NCBI GenBank assembly: GCA_030040515.1
Contig: JASHTO010000074.1
Location: 1-7,488, forward strand
Direction of reading: 5' to 3'
Length of the DNA: 7,488 nt
From: Terriglobia bacterium
GTDB taxonomy: Bacteria > Acidobacteriota > Terriglobia > UBA7540
In this document: one piece after another, positions 1 to 6,118 of the stretch
Layout of the letters: the number at the start of each line of letters is the position of its first letter
Numbering within the stretch: position 1 is the first letter of the stretch
Program-made: the position numbers and the translations under genes
Notes under the pieces: generated by a model
The model's input: only the letters and a program-made list of their open reading frames with translations
The model's database searches: none
Told to the model about the DNA's origin: nothing

Positions 1-80
1 TTGACTGTGCGCCCACTGGGGTTGGGATGCCCGTTATCAACAGGGCAGGAAGGAGGAGAAACCCACGGTAATGTCTGCGG
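1..80. other. Short flank without an assignable gene
   Basis: These 80 bases lie downstream of acpS and before the window edge. The plus strand is open in frame 1 to a TAG at 82-84 and in frame 3 to a TAA at 69-71, so the tail of a convergent gene could end here, but the stretch is too short to recognise. The only structure seen is the hairpin at 28-47. Confidence 0.3.
28..47 (-). terminator. Possible hairpin terminator after acpS
   Basis: TGCCC (28-32) pairs with GGGCA (43-47), and GTT (33-35) pairs with AAC (39-41) around an ATC loop, leaving one bulged A at 42. It begins 34 bases past the acpS stop codon. No run of T follows on the minus strand, so it is not a classical intrinsic terminator and may only stabilise the 3' end of the message. 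Confidence 0.25.
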
Positions 81-464
81 TTAGTCATCGCCTTCGAAAA
101 TCACCATCGCTACAACGTAGCGGTCCGAGTGCGAAATTGAAATCGACATCCGCGTGACGTGCAAATCCCGGGCGACTTCCTGCGCCCAGCCGGTCAAAAC
201 CAGTTCCGGCTTGCCGCTCGGCTGGTGTACCACTTCCACATCGAGCCAGCGGATCCCTTCACGCCAGCCGGTTCCCAGGGCCTTAAAAGCCGCTTCCTTG
301 GACGCGAATCGCGCGGCATATCGTTCGGCGCGATTCTTGAACTTTTCGCAATAGGCGATCTCCGCCGGAGTGAAGATCCGCCGGATAAACCGCTCTCCAT
401 GACGTTCCAGACCCTGCTCAATTCGCGCCGTCTCGGCGATATCCACTCCGGTTCCGAGAATCAT
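81..464 (-). CDS. acpS: Holo-[acyl-carrier-protein] synthase AcpS
   Basis: This enzyme moves the 4'-phosphopantetheine arm from coenzyme A to the conserved serine of acyl carrier protein, turning apo-ACP into the active carrier for fatty acid synthesis in the cytoplasm. The 127-residue length is normal for the family. The N-terminus reads MILGTGVDIAE, with the expected magnesium ligand Asp8. The second signature, RFASKEAAFKAL (residues 52-62), carries the other ligand, Glu57. The C-terminal SISISHSDRYVVAMV (107-121) is the usual core strand segment. The ATG at 464 is chosen because the family starts directly with this motif. No convincing Shine-Dalgarno sequence precedes it. It lies 177 bases behind the RsbRD_N-like gene on the same strand, and a promoter-like sequence in that gap suggests it can be transcribed alone. 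Confidence 0.96.
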   Translation of the reverse strand: MILGTGVDIAETARIEQGLERHGERFIRRIFTPAEIAYCEKFKNRAERYAARFASKEAAFKALGTGWREGIRWLDVEVVHQPSGKPELVLTGWAQEVARDLHVTRMSISISHSDRYVVAMVIFEGDD

Positions 465-556
465 CGTCAGGTCGTGCGCTTGCGGGAATCAGTCCGCAGG
501 AAAAGGGAAGATTGTCGGTCCGACCGCAACTCTTAAGGCCTGATTTCCTCGGGCTG

Positions 557-585
557 ACAATAACAAATCAGCGCACGGATTGCAA
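557..585 (-). promoter_or_regulatory. Probable sigma-70-type promoter of acpS
   Basis: Read on the minus strand, TTGCAA (585-580) is followed by 17 bases and then TATTGT (562-557). Each box matches the consensus at four of six positions, and a TG one base before the -10 box makes it an extended -10. Transcription would begin near 550, giving a leader of about 86 bases. No other part of the 465-641 gap looked comparable. Confidence 0.45.
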
Positions 586-641
586 CTTCGGCGGAACGTG
601 CTATTGCGGGAGTACGCGTGCGCGAAGGGGGAAGCGGGGCG

Positions 642-1103
642 TTATCCCGCGAGGACGGGTGAGGCGCAATGTAATGCCGCCTGGCGTTCATAGGCGCGAG
701 CCGTGTAATAGACCGCCCGGTCGAAAAAGTTGTGGACCAGCCGACGCACTTCCTGAAGCTGATACAGTCCCAGAGCTGAGTCGAAGAGCCCAGTGGTGGG
801 AATACCTTCCAAGAGATGTTTCTTGGTTCGTATCAAGGCGTAGAGCACCTGACTCAAAGGCACCGCATCGATTGCACGCTGCTTGCCCAGGCTCGAATAG
901 CGGGCTTCGACGGCGCCTTCCGCCTCGCTGCCCAGCCATTCGCCCAGGTTGTGGTAAACGTCGTATACCCGGCCGCGGATTTCCTCAGGCGAAAGCTTGT
1001 GATATTCAGAAGTGAATGGATTTTCTTTCAAGTCGATGACCAAATTGCGGGTCAGTTGTTCCGCGTTGTCTTCAATTTTTTCGATGAGAAGAGTCGATAA
1101 CAT
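642..1103 (-). CDS. RsbRD_N-like stand-alone sensor domain protein
   Basis: This is a 153-residue, mostly helical protein resembling the N-terminal domain of RsbR-type co-antagonists (RsbRD_N), which also occurs in front of some histidine kinases and acts as a sensory module. Visible family-like elements are EDNAEQLTRN (11-20), RGRVYDVYHNLGEWLG (43-58), RYSSLGKQR (68-76), VPLSQVLYAL (81-90) and FFDRAVYYTARAYE (126-139). There is no STAS or kinase domain, signal peptide or membrane segment, so any output must be through a partner. The ATG at 1103 is preferred, with GGAGG 14 bases upstream, a rather long spacing. A TTG at 1124 would add seven residues, but it overlaps the GGAGG. The nearby SpoIIE-type phosphatase fits a stress partner-switch role, but that link is inferred. 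Assignment is from recalled family patterns. Confidence 0.7.
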   Translation of the reverse strand: MLSTLLIEKIEDNAEQLTRNLVIDLKENPFTSEYHKLSPEEIRGRVYDVYHNLGEWLGSEAEGAVEARYSSLGKQRAIDAVPLSQVLYALIRTKKHLLEGIPTTGLFDSALGLYQLQEVRRLVHNFFDRAVYYTARAYERQAALHCASPVLAG

Positions 1104-1196
1104 TAGATTCTTGCCAGCCTCCAATCGTCAGCCTAAATCGGCTTCCATTAATAAAGATGACCAAACTGCCGGATTCGTTGTAACCGGGTGAGGGAT

Positions 1197-1222
1197 AAGG
1201 AAAACGTCATGTGATATATTGA
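1197..1222 (+). promoter_or_regulatory. Start-stop minigene ahead of pgeF (tentative)
   Basis: AAGGA (1197-1201) stands seven bases before ATGTGA (1209-1214), a start codon followed at once by a stop. An overlapping GTG-ATA-TAT-TGA (1211-1222) is in frame with pgeF and also stops just before it. The good Shine-Dalgarno spacing belongs to this minigene rather than to the TTG of pgeF, so ribosomes may stop here and re-initiate. It may also be chance. Confidence 0.2.
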
Positions 1223-1225
1223 AAT

Positions 1226-2158
1226 TTGAGCGGGCAAAGCTACCAAATCGTCTCACGCGGCGGATTGGCGTGGCTCGAGTCAAGGCGGCTACACAAGTTT
1301 CCCTGGTTAATCCACGCATTCAGCACCCGGCGGGGAGGCGTCAGCTCTGCGCCCTGCGCGGGCCTTAACCTGGGGCTTACAAACTCAGACCGGCGCGAGC
1401 GCGTGGAAGAAAATCGCCACCGCTTTTTCCGCCAACTGGGTGCCGGGAAATTTGTGGTTGCCCCTCTGCACCAGGTCCATTCCTCCCATTCCTTTGTGGT
1501 GAGTCGCGATCCCGCCAACCATCTCGTCTATCATCTACCCGGAGCCGAGGCGTATTTGCCCGCGCCGCAGGATCCACCCGCAGGCGATGGATTGATGACC
1601 TGCGAGCCCGGCATTCTCCTCACCATTCGCACCGCGGACTGCCTGCCGCTGCTGCTGGTTGACGCCCGGCGACGCGTGGTGGCCGCCGTTCATGCCGGAT
1701 GGCGCGGCGCGTTGGCGCGAATCATCGAAAAAGCCGTGGGAGATATGCGGCGGGCCTTCGGGTGCGATCCGGAGAAATTAATCGCCGCCGTGGGGCCGTC
1801 CATTCGCGCCTGCTGCTACGAAGTCGGCCAGGAAGTTGTGGAATCGTTCCACGGTACTTTTGCGAATGTAGACCGTTTTTTCCAGCCCCTGCGCACCAAG
1901 CCCGAAGCCGCGCGAGACCGCCATTCGATTCTCTTCTTAAGCGCCTACCCTCCCGGCCATGCTCCCGAGCACCTTCCTGCCGCGCGCCTGGATCTCGCCG
2001 CCGCCGCGCGCCATCAACTCACCGCCGCGGGCCTGAAGCCTGCCAACATCCTGATTGCCGGCTATTGCACCGCCTGCCGCAACGACCTCTTCTTCTCGCA
2101 TCGACGCGAAGGGCCTGCGACCGGACGTCAAGCCGCGGTAATTGGCATTCGGGAATAA
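1226..2158 (+). CDS. pgeF: Laccase-domain protein PgeF/YfiH
   Basis: This is a 310-residue member of the YfiH/YlmD (Cu-oxidase_4) family. Members remove wrongly built UDP-MurNAc-L-Ser peptidoglycan precursors (PgeF) and several show purine nucleoside phosphorylase or polyphenol oxidase activity; which applies here cannot be read from sequence. The metal and catalytic motifs are present: HQVHS with His85, TADCLP with Cys139 and HAGWRG with His156. Also typical are STRRGGVS (33-40), GPSIRACCYEVG (190-201), the late GYCTACRND (279-287) and FFSHRR (289-294). The segment between HQVHS and GDGLMT (120-125) looks longer than usual, about 33 residues. The start is TTG at 1226: an in-frame TGA at 1220-1222 rules out an earlier start, and no Shine-Dalgarno sequence is adjacent. 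It is convergent with rlmN, with 14 bases between the stops. Confidence 0.93.
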   Translation: MSGQSYQIVSRGGLAWLESRRLHKFPWLIHAFSTRRGGVSSAPCAGLNLGLTNSDRRERVEENRHRFFRQLGAGKFVVAPLHQVHSSHSFVVSRDPANHLVYHLPGAEAYLPAPQDPPAGDGLMTCEPGILLTIRTADCLPLLLVDARRRVVAAVHAGWRGALARIIEKAVGDMRRAFGCDPEKLIAAVGPSIRACCYEVGQEVVESFHGTFANVDRFFQPLRTKPEAARDRHSILFLSAYPPGHAPEHLPAARLDLAAAARHQLTAAGLKPANILIAGYCTACRNDLFFSHRREGPATGRQAAVIGIRE

Positions 2159-2174
2159 ATCGGACAAGCCGATT
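2158..2174. terminator. Small hairpin between convergent stop codons
   Basis: AATCGG (2158-2163) pairs with CCGATT (2169-2174) around an ACAAG loop. It overlaps the ends of both pgeF and rlmN, so it would be present in both transcripts. Six base pairs and no T run make it a weak candidate for a bidirectional terminator. Confidence 0.3.
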
Positions 2175-3240
2175 ACGCCGCAGATGGCCTGGCGTCCATG
2201 CCTTCCAGGCTGAGCTGCCCACATGCGGCGAAGATATCCTGGCCGCGCGAGATGCGAATGAAAGTGGGGATGTGGCGCTCGGTCAGGATTTTCTGAAAAG
2301 CCACGACGCGCTCGAATTTGGGGGCGCGATAGGGGAGATTGGGGCCGCTATTGTAAGGAATCAAATTGACCTTGGCGCGCAGATCGCGGAGCAAATCCAC
2401 GACGCGGCGCGCATCGTCATCCGCATCATTGACGCCGTCGAGCAAAACGTATTCAAAAGTCAAATGTTCCCACGGACGGAGGGGATAAGCGCGGCAGACC
2501 CGCAGCAAATCCGCCAGCGGGTATTTCCTGTTGATGGGCATTATCGCGCTGCGCTGTTCGTCGTGTGAAGCGTTGAGGGAAATGGCCAGTTTGGGACGAG
2601 CGTTCACCAACGCTAATTCCTCGAGGCGCGGAAGAATGCCCACGGTTGAAACGGTGATGCGCCGCAGCGGGATGCCCACGCCCCTGGGATCAGCGAGAAT
2701 CACCACGGCCTTCGCCACCTGCGGCAGGTTCAGGAGTGGTTCACCCATCCCCATAAACACCAGGTTCAGGCGGGCGCCGCGAGGCACATTCTGCGCCGTG
2801 GTCACGGCCAGCGCCTGCCCGATGATTTCACCGGCCGTCAAGTTTCGCCGGGAGCCAAGCAGGGCGGTGAAGCAAAATCGGCAATCGAGGGCGCAGCCCA
2901 CCTGGCTCGATAAGCAGAGCGTGGTGCGCTCCTCCTCCGGCATGTAGACGGTTTCAATCCGCTGGTCGTCCGCGAGACGAAAAAGATAACGAACTGCGCC
3001 ATCGCGCGAACGAAACTCGCGTTCGACTTTCGGATAAAGGATTGACTGCTGCGATGCCAGTGTTTCGCGGAAGTCGCGGCTGAGGTCGGTGAAGGTGGAA
3101 ATATCCCGCACCCGCCGAACATAGATTCCATGATAAATCTGCCGCCCGCGGTATCTCGGCTGTCCGCAACGCGCCGCCAAATCCTCCAACTCTTGAAGAT
3201 TCAGCCCAAGAAGGTTTACGCTTTGTGCTTCCGAAGTCAT
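2173..3240 (-). CDS. rlmN: Dual-specificity rRNA/tRNA adenine-C2 methyltransferase RlmN
   Basis: This radical SAM enzyme methylates C2 of A2503 in 23S rRNA and A37 in some tRNAs, supporting translational accuracy. The 355-residue protein carries the iron-sulfur cluster motif CALDCRFC, with Cys116, Cys120 and Cys123. The methyl-carrying catalytic cysteine is Cys340 in RGQDIFAACGQL, and Cys109 in RTTLC matches the second conserved cysteine. Glu96 in RIETVYMPE matches the conserved glutamate. MGMGEP (163-168) contacts SAM, and ISLNAS (220-225) and LIPYNSGP (293-300) are typical RlmN segments. The tandem RlmN cysteines and MGMGEP support RlmN, though the related Cfr resistance enzymes share much of this, so that alternative is less likely rather than excluded. 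The ATG at 3240 fits the family, although no Shine-Dalgarno sequence is seen. It sits 53 bases behind the phosphatase gene and may share its transcript. Confidence 0.95.
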   Translation of the reverse strand: MTSEAQSVNLLGLNLQELEDLAARCGQPRYRGRQIYHGIYVRRVRDISTFTDLSRDFRETLASQQSILYPKVEREFRSRDGAVRYLFRLADDQRIETVYMPEEERTTLCLSSQVGCALDCRFCFTALLGSRRNLTAGEIIGQALAVTTAQNVPRGARLNLVFMGMGEPLLNLPQVAKAVVILADPRGVGIPLRRITVSTVGILPRLEELALVNARPKLAISLNASHDEQRSAIMPINRKYPLADLLRVCRAYPLRPWEHLTFEYVLLDGVNDADDDARRVVDLLRDLRAKVNLIPYNSGPNLPYRAPKFERVVAFQKILTERHIPTFIRISRGQDIFAACGQLSLEGMDARPSAA

Positions 3241-3293
3241 CTGACGTTTGCATTACAGGGCGCAATGCAGATCTGACAATTCTCCAATCAGGC

Positions 3294-4955
3294 TTAGCTG
3301 GCCGGGGCGGCGCCGTAGCGGATGATGCTGACCGTAATATCGTCGGACTGGGGGGCGGTGCCCACGAACTCGCGGACGCTGGCAAGGATATCTCGCCCCA
3401 CCTCTTCGGCCGTCTTGCACGGGCAGGATTCCAGGAGGGTGAGCAGGCGAGGGTCGCCATAGAGTCCACCGAGATCATCGCGTGCTTCCGTAACGCCGTC
3501 GGTGGTGGTCACAATCAAGTCGCCGGGGTTCAGCCGCGTGCGGTTGGCGGCGAATTGCACGTGCGGGAAAAGGCCCACAGGAAAATTTGAGCACTCGAGG
3601 TGGTCAACACCGCCCTGAGCGCGCACCACCAGGGGCGGAATGTGTCCGCCATTGACAAATTCAAATCCTCCCTCCATATCCAGAACACCGTAGAGGAGAG
3701 TGGCGTACATTTCCGGCGGCGTGTGGGCGCACAGGTAATCGTTGACGCGCTCGAAGAGCTCGCCCAGATCGGGTCCCCCGGCGGCCACTGCCCCGAACGC
3801 GCCTTGCAGGCTTGCTGCCATGAGCGCTGCGGGCAGGCCTTTCCCCGAAACGTCGGCCAGCGCGAACCCAAAGCGGCTGTCGGGAAGCTCGATGACGTCG
3901 TAGTAATCGCCTCCCACGGCTTCGGTGGGAGTGGTAAAACTGAAGAGCTGGAAATAATCGCTTTGCGGCAGTTCGCGTGGCATCAATCCCTGCTGGATGT
4001 TCCGCGCCAGAAACATTTCATGCTGAATGCGCTCCTGGTTGCGCGCCAGTCCGAACAGGCGGGCGTTTTCAATGACCGTCGAGCCTTCCACGGCCAGAGT
4101 CTGGAGGACCTGCCGGTCAAGTCCGGTGACGGCGGTGGGCTGGGACTTGGTGTCAAGATAAAGCAGGCCGAGCAAGTCCGGCGCCTTGCCGACAAAAGTT
4201 TCACCGGAGGCCTCCGCCATCTGAAATTTTTGCAGGGGAACGGCCACAATGCCGCGCGTCCCGGTGCGAATGATGCCGGTTTCCATGGCCGTGCGGCCGG
4301 AGGACTCGTCTTCCAGAACCACTTCCTCCTGGCCGGAGGCGGCGACCCGCGTCACCACTTTGCGAGAGTAATCCGTCACCTCAGGACTCAGGTAGATGCC
4401 TCCTTTGCCGCGCACCAGGCGAAGCTCCAACTGGCCGTCCCCTTCTTTCATGAAGAGCAGCCCGCGCTCCGAGTTGGTGAGCTGGATGGCGGAGTCCAGC
4501 AGGGAAGTCAGAACTTCTTCCAGCGCCGGGGCGCGCAGCATCATCTGCGCCATCTGGAGCAGCAGGCCGAGATGGTGCAATTGCGGAGCCGCGCTTACCT
4601 CGGAGGCCTTCTCGAGCTTTTGCAGCAGGCCGGGAAGCACTGCCTCTTCCACGGAAAAAGCCAGCGCATAGGAATCGGAAACACCCAGACTGATCTGGTC
4701 GCCCGACTTCAATCGGCAGGGTGTGGTTAACTTCTCGCCGTTCACAAAAGTGCCGTGGCGACTGCCCACGTCTTCCAGGTAATAGCCATCGCCGTCTCTC
4801 ATAATCCGCGCGTGCCGGCGGGAAATTCGCGTGTCGAGCAACACCAGGTCGTTGTCGCCCTGCCGCCCCAGGGTGAAAGGAGTGCGGGCAATTTCGATAT
4901 CTCGCTGGTTGCCGAAAGCGTCACGGACCGTGATGTGCGGAAGTGTGCTGGGCAT
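3294..4955 (-). CDS. FHA-GAF-SpoIIE (PP2C) serine phosphatase
   Basis: This 553-residue cytoplasmic signalling protein joins three modules. The FHA domain (about 7-100) binds phosphothreonine; it has FTLGRQ with Gly30-Arg31, SRRHAR (45-50) and GTFVNG (68-73). A GAF-like sensory domain spans about 125-300. The linker NIQQGLMP (319-326) is typical of RsbU-type phosphatases. The SpoIIE/PP2C domain (about 340-548) keeps its metal-binding acids: VGGDYYDV with Asp350, ALADVSGKG with Asp368, TTTDG with Asp486, and SDDITV with Asp538 and Asp539. The probable substrate is a phosphorylated anti-anti-sigma (STAS) protein, but none is encoded here. The FHA domain implies a Ser/Thr kinase partner elsewhere. 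No transmembrane segment was seen. The ATG at 4955 opens the FHA domain directly; it lacks a Shine-Dalgarno sequence. A strong extended -10 lies about 34 bases upstream. Confidence 0.93.
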   Translation of the reverse strand: MPSTLPHITVRDAFGNQRDIEIARTPFTLGRQGDNDLVLLDTRISRRHARIMRDGDGYYLEDVGSRHGTFVNGEKLTTPCRLKSGDQISLGVSDSYALAFSVEEAVLPGLLQKLEKASEVSAAPQLHHLGLLLQMAQMMLRAPALEEVLTSLLDSAIQLTNSERGLLFMKEGDGQLELRLVRGKGGIYLSPEVTDYSRKVVTRVAASGQEEVVLEDESSGRTAMETGIIRTGTRGIVAVPLQKFQMAEASGETFVGKAPDLLGLLYLDTKSQPTAVTGLDRQVLQTLAVEGSTVIENARLFGLARNQERIQHEMFLARNIQQGLMPRELPQSDYFQLFSFTTPTEAVGGDYYDVIELPDSRFGFALADVSGKGLPAALMAASLQGAFGAVAAGGPDLGELFERVNDYLCAHTPPEMYATLLYGVLDMEGGFEFVNGGHIPPLVVRAQGGVDHLECSNFPVGLFPHVQFAANRTRLNPGDLIVTTTDGVTEARDDLGGLYGDPRLLTLLESCPCKTAEEVGRDILASVREFVGTAPQSDDITVSIIRYGAAPAS

Positions 4956-4988
4956 GGGAACAGCTAAACTGAGAACGGCACCGTGGCC

Positions 4989-4997
4989 ATTATAGCA
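4989..4997 (-). promoter_or_regulatory. Extended -10 promoter of the phosphatase gene
   Basis: On the minus strand the sequence reads TGC followed by a perfect TATAAT (4994-4989). No good -35 box occurs at 16-18 bases, which extended -10 promoters can tolerate. Transcription would begin near 4982, giving a leader of about 27 bases. The same transcript may continue into rlmN. Confidence 0.6.
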
Positions 4998-5078
4998 AAG
5001 GGCGCACTTGGCAGATATAAATCGTGGGCGCTCTGGATTCGCATGGATGCGTGTCTATTTCGATTTCCAAATGTGATA

Positions 5079-5134
5079 CCCCCTCACCCCCGACCCCTCG
5101 CCCTCTTGAGGGAGAGGGGTCGGGGATGAAGGGG
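5079..5134. repeat. Long imperfect palindrome (REP-like)
   Basis: Arms 5079-5105 and 5108-5134 pair around a two-base TT centre: 24 of 27 positions are complementary, with mismatches at 5083/5130, 5087/5126 and 5100/5113. One arm is C-rich and the other G-rich, so a transcript of either strand would form a long hairpin. The shape and composition resemble dispersed extragenic palindromes found in many G+C-rich genomes. No T run follows, so it is not a standard terminator, though it might protect or end the AKR-like transcript. Only one copy is visible here. Confidence 0.75.
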
Positions 5135-5154
5135 CTTTCCACAAGTAAGAAATT

Positions 5155-5294
5155 TCACGGAAACGTAGTGGGTCAGTTTGAACTCCGCAGGGGCAGGGCT
5201 TGCCCCTGCCCTCCAGCCCAGCGACATGAGGCAGGGCACCCACAAGGGGTGCCCCTACGCAGAAATTTCAGATTGACCCGCTGCTCACGGAAAC
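5155..5294. mobile_element. 120-base MITE-like foldback element with 10-base direct repeats
   Basis: The element spans 5165-5284. Its ends, GTAGTGGGTCAGTTTGAA (5165-5182) and TTCAGATTGACCCGCTGC (5267-5284), are inverted repeats matching at 14 of 18 positions, and the four differences all become G-T wobble pairs on the plus strand. Inside are two hairpins: GCAGGGGCA/TGCCCCTGC (5187-5195/5201-5209) and GGGCACCC/GGGTGCCC (5234-5241/5247-5254). Directly at both ends lies TCACGGAAAC (5155-5164 and 5285-5294), as expected of a target-site duplication. The right copy contains the stop codon of the AKR-like gene. There is no room for a transposase, so it would be non-autonomous. Confidence 0.7.
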
Positions 5295-6118
5295 ACCCCG
5301 GCATGCCGCCGCACTCTTCGGCCATGTTCAGCCATCTTCTCGAATTCTTCGCGCGGGAGCGGTCGCCAATCGTCAAGCAAGGTCAAATCCTCTTCCAACT
5401 CCCGTCGATTCGCGGGCGCCATCAGCACTACACTTGCCGAAGGATTAGCGAGAGCAAACCGATACCACTCCACCGCGGATGGCGGTTTGAAGCCCGCCGG
5501 CGAATCCGGAGTAGCTTTCGTCAGCGCACCCCAACGTTGCGCCGTAAAGGTCACTACGGGGATTCCCAGGCGGTCTGTTACAGGGAACACGTCATCCTCA
5601 GCCCCTCGGTGAGCGGCGTTATAACGAATCATCAGCAAATCCAGCTTGCCGCTTTCAGCCCACTTCGCGCCCAGCGACCGCTGATGGGTAGTCAGACCGA
5701 TGATTCGCACCTGGCCATTCTCCCGGGCGGCCGCGACCGCTTCATATGCCCCGCCCGGCCCGCAGATCTCCTTCCATTCCTGCTCTTCTTCCACGTAGTA
5801 GAACGTCACCACATCAATTCGATTGGTTTGGAGCGTGCGGAGGGCTTCGGCAAGTTCGCGCTCAGTGCCCGAACGTGTTCGCTCGCCAAGCTGCATGGCA
5901 ACAACTATCTGCTCACGGTCGAATCGTATTTGGCGAATGAATTGCGCCATGCCGTCATCATGCCCGCACCAATTGAGGTAATTAACGCCACGCGCGACCG
6001 CGTACTCCACGTCGTCCGCATTAAGGTGCGTGTTGCCGCGCGTAGCCAGTCCCAGGCGCAGCACGGGCGCGCAGCCGTGGCCGAGGTTCGCAGATCTGGG
6101 CATGGCGGGGGAAGTCAT
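5285..6118 (-). CDS. Aldo/keto reductase-like protein lacking the catalytic tetrad
   Basis: This 277-residue protein has the outline of the AKR TIM barrel: an N-terminal RLGLATRGN, GVNYLNW (44-50), IVVAMQLG (71-78), ALRTLQTNRIDVV (92-104), GQVRIIGLTTH (135-145), LDLLMIRYNAAHR (159-171) and a C-terminal helical tail. By motif alignment the four catalytic residues of active AKRs (Asp, Tyr, Lys, His) fall on Asn49, Asp54, Gln76 and Tyr107, so none is kept. Ordinary NAD(P)H-linked carbonyl reduction is therefore unlikely; a binding, scaffold or altered catalytic role is possible. The ATG at 6118 overlaps the upstream TGA as ATGA, implying translational coupling to the Clp_N gene; an in-frame ATG at 6103 is the alternative. 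The stop codon lies inside the direct repeat that borders the foldback element. Confidence 0.8.
   Translation of the reverse strand: MTSPAMPRSANLGHGCAPVLRLGLATRGNTHLNADDVEYAVARGVNYLNWCGHDDGMAQFIRQIRFDREQIVVAMQLGERTRSGTERELAEALRTLQTNRIDVVTFYYVEEEQEWKEICGPGGAYEAVAAARENGQVRIIGLTTHQRSLGAKWAESGKLDLLMIRYNAAHRGAEDDVFPVTDRLGIPVVTFTAQRWGALTKATPDSPAGFKPPSAVEWYRFALANPSASVVLMAPANRRELEEDLTLLDDWRPLPREEFEKMAEHGRRVRRHAGVFP

Larger units (their letters stand above)
4956..5284. other. Intergenic gap rich in repeats
   Basis: This 329-base gap separates the AKR-like gene from the phosphatase gene, both on the minus strand. It contains the phosphatase promoter near 4989-4997, a long palindrome at 5079-5134 and a foldback element at 5165-5284. 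No credible open reading frame was found; a long plus-strand frame crossing it is antisense to the AKR-like gene and runs through the repeats. Confidence 0.8.

Noticed and set aside
71..157. Plus-strand ATG with GGAGGAG upstream, 28 codons
   Set aside because: It is antisense to the end of acpS, the spacing is long at about 13 bases, and the product has no features.
634..650. GCGGG/CCCGC hairpin over the RsbRD_N-like stop codon
   Set aside because: Only five base pairs, a seven-base loop and no T run; common by chance in this base composition.
512..1015. Plus-strand open frame of 167 codons
   Set aside because: Antisense to the RsbRD_N-like gene and its downstream gap, with no motif and no ribosome site.
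1699..2568. Plus-strand open frame of 289 codons
   Set aside because: It overlaps pgeF in another frame and then rlmN in antisense; arginine- and proline-rich low-complexity translation.
3600..4730. Plus-strand open frame of 376 codons
   Set aside because: It is entirely antisense to the phosphatase gene, whose domains are clear; it shows no motif and looks like a shadow of G+C-rich codon use.
5187..5254. Two hairpins considered as a small CRISPR-like array or tandem terminators
   Set aside because: The two units differ in sequence, there are no regular spacers, and no T run follows; they fit better as internal parts of the foldback element.
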